The notes under the pieces are model-generated. The model worked only from the letters and a program-made list of their open reading frames with translations. It searched no databases and was not told the DNA's origin. Of a DNA stretch of 64,000 nucleotides, positions 56,780 through 64,000 are shown piece after piece (the stretch's first letter is position 1; each line of letters begins with the position of its first letter). The position numbers and the translations under genes are program-made. Origin of the DNA: Cristatella mucedo. Its lineage: Eukaryota; Bryozoa; Phylactolaemata; Cristatellidae. Location: contig WPIO01000022.1 in the NCBI GenBank assembly GCA_009760855.2, forward strand, positions 4,521,001 to 4,585,000. The letters are read 5' to 3'.

Positions 56780-57390
56780 ATGCGAGCTTCCGCACTAATA
56801 TCAGGGATAAATGAATGTGCCGACCTCTGCGAGAATTTTAGGCATCCAAATGGAATAGGACTTGAAATTATTCTTCCAAATGCCCATACCAGAAGGCACA
56901 CTGCAATGAAGTTCACAGCCTTGAATAAGGACAGTCAAAGTATGGGCAAAGCTATAGTCACTCAGACACTGTAAGCATGGCCATCAAAATGAGCTCAACC
57001 AAGAGCATATTCTACGGTGCCTTGGCTCGCACTCCGGCAGTCTTCTTCAAGGATGACCATTCACTTGGTGACCACATCAGCTCTAACAGGCAATTCTTCA
57101 GCTACCGACGGTTCAAGTTTCAGCTACCGACTGTTTGCAAACTTCGGTACTTGGACGATTGTATCTCAGACGAGCTACTCCCAGCCTTTCATTCACCAAT
57201 TTCCTTCAACACCCTCAATATTCTGAAATTCTCTACTAGCACTATTCACAACTGGCCACGTCTTTGTTTGCTTATGCCTCCTGACGCTGCACGTTTTATT
57301 ACTAACCAACCGATATGCTTACTTTCTAGCCTTTAGAAAGTGCCCCGTGGTGATATTTAGCTATCTCAGGGTGCTATACATACATCTTAT
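56780..57390 (+). mobile_element. LINE-A copy, decayed
   Basis: GTCTTCTTCAAGGATGACCATTCACTTGGTGACCACATCAG corresponds to LGVIFQSDLSLDDHVSS. A normal C-terminus is missing, and the 3' hairpin AGTGCCCCGTGG..TATCTCAGGGTGCTATAC is at 57340-57375. An internal deletion removes most of the LADLHWLP region. Confidence 0.6.
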
Positions 57391-57411
57391 TACTTAAAGA
57401 CGTCATTTTTT

Positions 57412-57413
57412 TA

Positions 57414-57493
<80 letters not shown>
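57412..57493. repeat. (TA)n microsatellite
   Basis: About 40 TA units with one CA interruption, ending at the TG of the LTR-like element. Confidence 0.95.
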
Positions 57494-57496
<3 letters not shown>

Positions 57497-57630
57497 GATA
57501 ACAGAGCTATCGGGCGGAGCCACAACAACGTGACTAATCAGGAGAGGCCTCGCTCACGCTGCGGTCCTGGAGCCGACATAAGATGGTTGCCAATAAACGT
57601 GGTCTGTTCGTTGTGCTGCGTCTTATCATT

Positions 57631-57633
<3 letters not shown>
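57494..57633 (+). mobile_element. putative 140-bp solo LTR or TRIM-like element
   Basis: Starts TGTGATAACAGAG and ends CTTATCATTACA, that is TG...CA with imperfect terminal inversion (TGTGATAA / TTATCATTACA). An AATAAA polyadenylation signal is at 57592-57597, followed by a GT/T-rich stretch (GTGGTCTGTTCGTTGTGCTG), as in R-U5 of short LTRs. Both sides are (TA)n, so a target duplication cannot be judged. The orientation is inferred from the polyadenylation signal. Confidence 0.45.
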
Positions 57634-57661
<28 letters not shown>

Positions 57662-57689
57662 GTTAATTTTAATGTAATTAATATTTAAA

Positions 57690-57800
57690 ATCAAGAGAAC
57701 TTTATCTCTATCCAGGCGCTTCAGGCATGCTACGGCGCTCGAAACCATGACCTTGGTAGAGAAAAGCGCTATCAACTCCTGGGCCAAACCAGGGCGCGTA
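57690..57800 (-). mobile_element. SINE-1 copy, decayed
   Basis: TCAAGAGAACTTTATCTCTATCCAGGCGCTTCAGGCATGC (tail), GGCGCTCGAAACCATGACCTTGG (box B) and GCTATCAACTCCTGGGCCAAACCAG (box A). Confidence 0.75.
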
Positions 57801-58259
57801 TAACTGCGCATTGGCCGCAATCGCTGACCGACCCGTTGACTGCCCGTCATGTATCATGGGTAGATTTTGACTCGTGAATTCGTGCATCTGCTCCTTCCTC
57901 ATTCTCTCCGGCACTTTGCTGCTGGTGAAAACGTCTTTCCCTCTTCCAGCTTCTATGCGCCGTTCGCCGGCGGAGGCGGCCTCTTCCGGCGTCTCTGCAG
58001 CACGTTTCTACTGTCGAGATTGCTTTTTCCCACCAGCCTTTTTTTCTTTAAGGATCTTAATTGATATTCATTTAAACAGTATTATGGCTGCGAATTAAAA
58101 GTCTAACATTTTTTTGCAGCCATATAACGAAACTGCCAAACGCAAAGCGCAGCAGAGCAAATGTAAAGCTCACTTTACGCAAATCTGTCAGCTTTTCAAT
58201 TCACCGACTCAGCTGATCAAAGAAGAAGAGCCGGAAGTGACGGATACGGTGAAAACACG
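57801..58259. other. unassigned spacer
   Basis: No gene or named repeat seen. Confidence 0.5.
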
Positions 58260-58500
58260 CGAGGGTAGCCTGAAAGCCTGACTCGGGCCACAGCAAATGG
58301 GGTCATAGTGCAGAAAGCTGCCGTAATGGCATTAGCGCACTTTGAGAAACCCCTCAAAGTTCGTAGTTCAATGAATTCTAGTATTTTAGTGTTCAATTTC
58401 AACTATGACTACATATTGGAATTGGTAAATTTTTCCCTCATTTCCATGCCCTCTTTTCTGACACTTATCCTAGCTGTAACCTCGTTGTGAGACTGGTTAT
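58260..58500. repeat. dispersed repeat D, copy 2
   Basis: See copy 1 at 33480. The shared part is clearest at 58378-58470. Confidence 0.5.
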
Positions 58501-58911
58501 GCTATACGAAGGACTCAATGTAAATCTGATGTCAGGCGTACAAACGGACTGGCATAAATCAATATTCAATTTAAACGCTGAGATTGCGTATTTTGGTTCA
58601 GTATCCGAATTTGGAAATTATCACCCATGGTTATCTGCGATGGTAATATTTACAGCAGTATTGTCGTAAAAGCCCTAGAAGTATCACAAAGGACCCAACG
58701 TAAGCGTGATGTCAGTGACTGCGTTTATAACAGACTCTACCACACACTGACATTCAAAACTATTGAGCTTGGCTAGCGCTTACCTGCAAAAAGGTGATAA
58801 AAAATAACTTGCAAATGCAAACCGTTCATAATATTTTAATGAAAGCTTTTCGAGTATTTTAATGAAAACTTTTAGAGTATTCCTAAAAACATTAATTTAA
58901 TTAATACATGC
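58501..58911. other. unassigned spacer
   Basis: No gene or named repeat seen. Confidence 0.5.
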
Positions 58912-58996
58912 TAATAATAATAGCAATAATGCATCATTTGTATAGCCCCCTAAAAGAACTTAACCTCTACTGAGGCGCTTTGCATATGCCACATAA
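58912..58996 (-). mobile_element. SINE-1/LINE-A tail fused to a C-tract
   Basis: AATAATAATAGC tail, hairpin ATAGCCCCCTAAAAGAACTTAACCTC..GAGGCGCTTTGC, then CATATGCCACATAACA, after which the family sequence is replaced by poly-C. GCATATGCCAC indicates SINE-1 rather than LINE-A. Confidence 0.65.
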
Positions 58997-58997
58997 C

Positions 58998-59029
<32 letters not shown>

Positions 59030-59046
59030 CCCCCCCCCCCCCCCCC
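58998..59046. repeat. poly-C tract (poly-G on minus)
   Basis: About 48 C with one internal G. The poly-Pro and poly-Gly frames over it are artefacts. Confidence 0.95.
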
Positions 59047-59259
59047 GACACCAAGTGCTACTAGCTTTTCCTGTCCATTGCATGATTCTCTTCCGAAAAC
59101 TGAAGCTCTTGAGAGCATCGTTTATGAAAACCGATACAGCCAAGACCTTTATCAAGCTTATCTATTTGCTGTTTGACTGCAGCTCGTAAGAAATTACGTA
59201 CCTGTGGACATTTAAACACTAACTGCGTTTACCTTACGTTTGTCTACCATCAACTATCT

Positions 59260-61345
59260 CCTTAACCACTCCTAAGTTAGCTCCTTACCTTGTGATCCTT
59301 GTGGTGATCTTGCTGATTGCTTCTCTAGCATTTTTGTTAGCAACATAAAAAAGCTCAAAGAGTTCATCCCTAGGGTGGCAGCATCCCCTCTGGAATTCGA
59401 CCCTTAATCCCTTCAAGCACCTCAATGTCTACATTTAATGAGGCCACGAGTAACCCCATCCTGAAGTTCATATCCCAATCAAAGAAGATAACTAATCTTG
59501 TAGACCGTATTCCTACTGTCCTACTTCTACTATGCTTAGATCTGCTGCTGCCATGCATAACTAACATGTCCTTATCCTCAGATCATGTCTCAGCACCTTT
59601 CAAAAAGTATGTAGTAAGGCTCAAGAAAGCAACACTAGACCAAAAAAAGAACTTGAGAAACTTCCGCCCAGTCTCCCTTCCGCCTTTCCTATCAAAGACA
59701 CTGGGGCGAGTCATGGCAGACCAGCTGAATTTTATTTTGAAACTCCAAATCTAGGTAGACAGTTCCAGGCTAGTTTTAGAGTTTACAACTCGATAGAGTC
59801 ATCGTTGGTGCTTGTGTATATACCTTGTTAGGAATGCAGACTTAGGTATAGGTCCTCTGCTTGTTTTACTCAATCTTTTGGCGGTTTTTGTAATATTGAT
59901 CACTAAGTCCTTCTTCTCAAGCGCCTCTCATCTGGTCTGGACGTCGCTGGTACTTCACAGTACTGCTCGGTTCAGGTTCTATCTCAAGGAGAGACTCCAG
60001 AATATTAATTGTGAATATAGACACAGATCATACTAGGAATCACTGAAGTACGGTGTACTTCGGGGCCCTGTGCTTGGTTCGGCTCTGTTCATGGTTTATA
60101 CTGTCCTCTTGCCGATGTAATTGTCAGGCACAACCCAGGCTTTCACTTCTGTGCAGATGATACTCTGTTGTACCTTTAATTTGATCCCTCGCAAAACTCC
60201 AGCATGCCAAACTCTCCCAACTCCCTTGCTGCATGTATTGATGACATCCGCACATGGATGGCAGCAAATTTTCTAAAATTGAATGGTGATAACAACCAAC
60301 TTATTAGTTATAGGCAAAACAGGTGCGATTTAGTAATTGAAAAGGTTGACGTTCACAATCGGCTCTGCCAGCATATCTTCTTTTGAATCTGCACGAAATA
60401 TATGCGTCGTCTTCCAAAGTGACGTTTCATTAAACGACCACATCTGCACTGCAGTCAAGTCTGCCTACTTTTAGCTACATAACATTGCTGAAATTCGGGC
60501 TTGTTTAGGCGGGGATACCACGTCTAAGTTGGTCCGTGCATTTGTGACAACCCGTCTTGAATTCTGCCACTCACTGCTGCTGGTCTACCGGCCTGTGCAA
60601 TTAGGCGTTTACAGTAGGTGCAAAACGCGGCAGTTGGGCATATCTGCTGTGGTAGTCGCAGTTGCCTCATCACACCACTTCTCCTCGACCTGCACTGGCC
60701 CCCAGTCAAGCAACGCATTGACTTAAAGGTTCTGTCACTCACTCACTTATAAGTCCCTTCATTCTTTGGCTACAGCCTACCTATTAGATCTATTACCCCA
60801 CTAGGACAAGCATCGCACCACCCGCTTTTGGGAATCTAACTGTCTATCTATACCTGTACCGAAAGCCGCTTAGGATGTGAGTGTGCTATACAAAACTCTC
60901 CTGCGTAACACCCACATGGTCTTTATGACTTTGTGGAGTTACAGACGGAGATACAGTACATTACAAACCTCAAATCATTTGGATACCGTGCCTTTAATTC
61001 GTATGCTCTCAAAGACTGGAACTCACTACCGACTTGCGTCACGACATCTCCTTACTTGACTACATTTAAAAAGAAAATTAAAAATGCATTTATTTATTAT
61101 AGCATTTAGTGGGTCCATCTGATTCGTCATGTGTGTGCATATGCGTGCTGAAACAGTGCACGCTGCTACTAACCGTATTTGCATGCTGACCCTGTGCATG
61201 TTACCTCTAACCATTTTATGCTTGTTGACATTGAGCTGGCAACCTATAACCATTCGATCGTCCTTACTTTACAGCATATTTAAAGTGCCTAGAAAGAGAT
61301 GAAGTTCTCTGAAAGTGCTAAACTAATGTATTATTATTATTAATT
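59260..61345 (+). mobile_element. LINE-A copy, longest, frameshifted
   Basis: Carries linker and RT in order: DPCGDLADCFSSIFVSNI-like sequence (59295-59350), LLLLCLDLLLPCITNMSLSS (59515-59580), NLRNFRPVSLPPFLSKTLGR (59650-59710), a motif A remnant after LLVLLNLLAVFVI (59855-59900), SLKYGVLRGPVLGSALF (60040-60090), the YADD region as CADDTLLYL in frame (60150-60180), then RLEFCHSLL and LADLHWLP equivalents (60540-60720). The C-terminus lies at 60965-61040, the hairpin AGTGCCTAGAAAGAGATGAAGTTCTCTGAAAGTGCT at 61280-61315, and the ATT tail to 61345. Many frameshifts; not functional. Confidence 0.85.
60855..60964 (+). mobile_element. LINE-B 3' tail nested in LINE-A
   Basis: ACCGAAAGCCGCTTAGGATGTGAGTGTGC through AACACCCACATGGTC and GGAGATACAGTACATTAC. 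This is only the last 110 bp of LINE-B, interrupting LINE-A codons between TATACCT and AAACCTCAAATC. Confidence 0.85.
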
Positions 61346-61359
61346 ATTACTAATAAAGG

Positions 61360-61455
61360 TCTGGAACCCACTACCTCGGTCGTCATACGTAATGATTTTA
61401 ACCTCGGTCGGAAAATACAAGCACCTTAACCACTATGCACAGCCAGGGCACATTA
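61360..61455 (-). mobile_element. SINE-1 head, decayed
   Basis: Plus strand GGTCTGGAACCCACTACCTCGGTCG (box B region) and AAGCACCTTAACCACTATGCACAGCCAGGGC (box A region). The tail is lost. Confidence 0.55.
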
Positions 61456-61799
61456 ATAATTTCAGCTTTCTTAAAACTGAAGCTGAGTTCCGCATTCACG
61501 CTTTTTTGCCCGGATTTTTATTTGAAATTCAATCGTCTGAATTTAAGACTATGCAGATAAGAATATAGCTGCCAAAAGGCTCAGTCCCAACGACTCACCA
61601 ATCGGCAGACCGTCTCTAAGACTGATTTCCCGGTCATGCCGTATCTTTCATCTGTATCTGTGCTAGTATGTGATAATCTCTACGGCGGTTACAAAAGTAC
61701 TGAAGTAATGACAGTCAAAGGCTGTCTAATAAAGATTTCGTATTTGTACATACAATTGAATTTCTAATTCCCTCTACGAGCGTGTATGCTGTGCTTACA
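61456..61799. other. unassigned spacer
   Basis: No gene or named repeat seen. A plus-strand AATAAA at 61728 has no gene attached. Confidence 0.45.
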
Positions 61800-62360
61800 T
61801 ATGCAAAGCTATAAACTATCTCCTATTTTGACACGAAAGTCGTCATAACTGCATGTTTGCAGTAGTACTGTAAATATTACAAAGAGCGTGATGAGTGTAA
61901 TGGCGAATTTAGTGAAAGCTTGATGAGTGTAAGCGGCAAGTTGTGCGGCAGGCGGTGCCAAAGTGTGGGCCCAGTTCTCTGCGGAGGGAAGCAATCGTGC
62001 AGTCCTTCAGCACGGTGGTGCTCAGCCCGAGGGGGAGGAGAGGACAGCGCGAGCTATCTGCACTTTGTAGTTTGAGTGTATGCCGGCTCTTCTAATGAGC
62101 CTGTGATGATGTGGCATGGACACCGGCCGGTAACCGCTGGTGGCCAGATGGTGAATCAGGGTCGGCCGCTGCACAGTTGTGGTCCTCAATGAATCATCGC
62201 GGTCAACCAGAGGAGTGGAGAAGGGGAGAGACTCTAGTGTGAGAAGGGGGCGAAGGCAGTCGTGCCTCTTGCTGCTCCGTGCCGCCTTGTGCAATACACC
62301 GTTGGCGTTGTTCTGGGCCAGCGTTCTATGTGCCGAACCACACGCTTGTTTCATATCGTT
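61800..62360 (-). mobile_element. possible LINE C-terminal region, third family
   Basis: In one minus-strand reading, DCTIASLRRELGPTLWHRLP and HNLPLTLIKLSLNSPLHSS (about 61890-61995) resemble the LG/P-LWN-LP..FK end of CR1-type ORF2 proteins. Upstream, the frame 62022-62354 is open (RHDCLRPLLTLESLP and onward) without a clear match. The frames do not join. Weak assignment. Confidence 0.3.
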
Positions 62361-62724
62361 ATCTTAGAGTAAAATATATTTTTTCCGCCTCTTGCACTGA
62401 CTGGACATAGCAACCACCCGTAACTAGCATTGGCTGAACTCAAACGCCGTTACGTTTTATCAACGAAAAGTTGGATAATAGACCGCGAAAATGATCGCAC
62501 CACTCTCGGTGCGTGCAACAGCGGAGCAGGTAGCCACAGAATCGCTATATAGGCGTTAGTGGTTTCAATAAGCAGTTCGTTCGGCTCCGAGATCCGCGAT
62601 CCACGATCGGCACGATTCTGCTGCTTTGTGCGCCGCTTTTGCCGCTTGTGTTTCTTGCTGTTCCACTTGGTTACGCGACCGCACATAAGTTGCTAGCGGA
62701 CGATAGATAGCAGGTCATCCGGGA
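62361..62724. other. spacer downstream of peroxidase 2
   Basis: No gene seen. No exact AATAAA on the minus strand within 300 nt of the stop; GATAAA (plus TTTATC, about 62456) is the nearest variant. Confidence 0.4.
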
Positions 62725-63753
62725 TTACGGACTGGGAACATATAGATCGCCGTCATTATATCCCGCCTCAATCATTTTCTGAAAGGCTTTGCACATGGTC
62801 TGCATCCAGTAACCGTTATCCTCTGCAAACTGCTGCACGATGTTCCCAGTGAGATACGTCCGCGGGCAAGTCTGGTAGGTGCACGTGACCTCGGTCGGGT
62901 TGCATGACTCAAAGCGTAGGTCCTTGTAAAGGGCCATGTCGCAATTAAACATGATTCGATTGTTATTTGGCTGCTGGCGCCATATGTAGTAGGGACTGCT
63001 GTATCCTGAGACGTTCTCGTAACGAGCTTTCCAACCGAGTGAAGCGTCGCTAAGTTCGCGGTAGTAGCTGTTGTCCAGAACATCGGGAGCGTACGTCCAT
63101 TGGGCATAAATATCGGCGTTGTCGCCTCGGCGCAGGCCGCCTAGCTTGTGCAGTCCCATGATGGCAACCGTCTCTATCACAGTCAGCTGTAGGTACGTTT
63201 GGAACCAATAGATCACGTGCTGAATTCCGCCGGTTTTCTGTGGAAAGTTGAGATAGTCGTTCGAGTAAGGTGCCAATTCGCAGTCGCTGCGCCCGTATCT
63301 GAACCGAATTGACGACGTGTAGTTGCTGCTGGTCGGCTGCCAGCCGCCGCTGAACGCCAGCTCTTCGGCGACATTCAGAGCGACTACACCGGCGAGGGCC
63401 ATCAGGTCGGCACGACTGACGTTTATGCTGTGGTTGGCGGCCGCGTCGTTTCGAATCGTCTCGAGGCTAAGGATGGCTAACAGAATGTGGTTGTTGTTGC
63501 TGTCTTGTATGTTGATGCAACCGTCGCAAACGCCGCTCATGCACTGATGGAACGCCAGGCGCACGAGCAAGGGCACGTACGACTTGAACGGCACACCATA
63601 TTCGTCGTTTCTCACGTCGCTGTTGATGAGCGTCCGTATCTTGTCGACCAGGTAGTTGTGGTTGCTGACTGACATGCAAGCGCAGAATGGCGCTAGGCAG
63701 CCAGTCCCGATGACAACCATTAAGCACACACCAACAGCCCATGGAAGAGCCAT
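62725..63753 (-). CDS. secreted plant-superfamily heme peroxidase 2
   Basis: A 342-residue single-exon protein, clearly paralogous to the protein at 14551-15582. Residues 1-26 are a cysteine-containing signal peptide. Landmarks: R65-F68-H69 (RLAFHQC), C71 and C76 (class III C44-C49 pair), D77, third Cys C79 shared with the paralogue, SRADLMALAG (113-122), RFRYGRSDC (150-158), proximal H202 in VAIMGLHKLGG, D227 in LDNSYY, and FNCDMALYKDLRF (269-281). The pair C291/C296 matches C286/C291 of the paralogue. Gln70 replaces the calcium-binding Asp and Lys203 the calcium-binding Thr, as in the paralogue, so these are family traits, but D77 is kept here. Potential N-glycosylation at N107, N111, N144 and N247. 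Predicted role: extracellular H2O2-dependent oxidation; substrate unknown. The ATG fits the signal peptide, has purine at -3 and G at +4, and a TATA-like box lies 70 bp upstream. Confidence 0.9.
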   Translation of the reverse strand: MALPWAVGVCLMVVIGTGCLAPFCACMSVSNHNYLVDKIRTLINSDVRNDEYGVPFKSYVPLLVRLAFHQCMSGVCDGCINIQDSNNNHILLAILSLETIRNDAAANHSINVSRADLMALAGVVALNVAEELAFSGGWQPTSSNYTSSIRFRYGRSDCELAPYSNDYLNFPQKTGGIQHVIYWFQTYLQLTVIETVAIMGLHKLGGLRRGDNADIYAQWTYAPDVLDNSYYRELSDASLGWKARYENVSGYSSPYYIWRQQPNNNRIMFNCDMALYKDLRFESCNPTEVTCTYQTCPRTYLTGNIVQQFAEDNGYWMQTMCKAFQKMIEAGYNDGDLYVPSP

Positions 63754-63822
63754 GTCAACTTGGTTTTCTGCAAGAGCCCTTCAAGCGACGCTAGCTGTCC
63801 CTAGAGTCCCTGAAGTCTTTCG

Positions 63823-63830
63823 CTTTTATG
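63823..63830 (-). promoter_or_regulatory. TATA-like box of peroxidase 2
   Basis: CATAAAAG on the minus strand, 70-77 bp upstream of the ATG. A weaker match than the box of peroxidase 1, but at a similar distance. Confidence 0.5.
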
Positions 63831-64000
63831 TCTTTTGGAGCTCGGCATCTCGGAGCGGCCCAGGCAAAGTAGGCAGCATTTGACACCAACCAATGGGCTT
63901 TAAAGGAGGGTGGTTCTGATTCATGGTTTGCCCTAATCTCGGCTTTCCTATACCCGATATGTTATACGCTTAAGGGCTTTCGACACGCTAAATTCTATGT
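63831..64000. other. upstream region of peroxidase 2
   Basis: No further element recognised before the window ends. Confidence 0.4.

Overview
This is animal nuclear DNA dense in repeats, most likely from an invertebrate. It holds two convincing protein-coding genes. Everything else recognisable is mobile-element debris, tandem repeats and unassigned spacer. The eukaryotic evidence is: many 5'-truncated CR1/L2-type LINE copies ending in (ATT)n or (ATTAC)n; two tRNA-headed SINE families; hAT and Tigger/pogo DNA-transposon remnants; long (GT)n, (TC)n and (AT)n microsatellites; and TATA-box promoters. A marine or spiralian invertebrate is plausible because secreted plant-superfamily peroxidases are known from several such lineages, but the species cannot be fixed from the sequence. 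I saw no prokaryotic operons, rRNA, stand-alone tRNA genes or CRISPR arrays.

Genes. Two intronless minus-strand genes of 343 and 342 codons (14551-15582 and 62725-63753) encode diverged paralogues of a secreted heme peroxidase of the non-animal (plant/fungal/APX) superfamily. Both keep the distal Arg/Phe/His, the proximal His and the Asp partner of the proximal His. Both have a signal peptide and a cysteine pair matching the C44-C49 disulfide of class III enzymes, but most calcium ligands are replaced. Each has a TATA-like box 55-77 bp upstream of its ATG.

Layout. 1-161: end of a hAT element. 0.65-4.4 kb: two LINE-B copies, the second broken by an inverted LINE-A tail and by a 10-bp minisatellite. 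5-8.3 kb: SINE-1, LINE-A, SINE-2. 10.7-11.7 kb: LINE fragments. 14.5-15.7 kb: peroxidase 1. 16.8-20.5 kb: dispersed repeat C, two LINE-A copies (one young), LINE-B. 21.9-30.5 kb: SINE-2 copies, a long LINE-A copy, an R2-like endonuclease remnant, another LINE. 35.3-38.7 kb: truncated Tigger transposon carrying a 2.25-kb, 18-bp minisatellite. 39.7-44.1 kb: a CpG-rich stretch without a recognisable gene. 44.2-48.1 kb: LINE-B with a 40-bp minisatellite rich in GAAAGTGAAAG motifs, a 202-bp perfect AT palindrome, LINE-A and SINE-1 copies. 49-61.4 kb: mostly LINE-A, LINE-B and SINE-1 fragments and a putative 140-bp LTR. 62.7-63.8 kb: peroxidase 2.

Main observations. (1) Two unrelated minisatellites (10-bp and 40-bp units) arose in the same short interval of two different LINE-B copies, and a third (18-bp) lies inside a Tigger element, so local minisatellite birth is tied to transposon sequence. 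(2) LINE-A and SINE-1 share a 3' hairpin, pointing to a LINE/SINE mobilisation pair. (3) The AT palindrome resembles human translocation-prone palindromic AT-rich repeats. (4) The peroxidases combine class I-like and class III-like traits in secreted, intronless animal genes.
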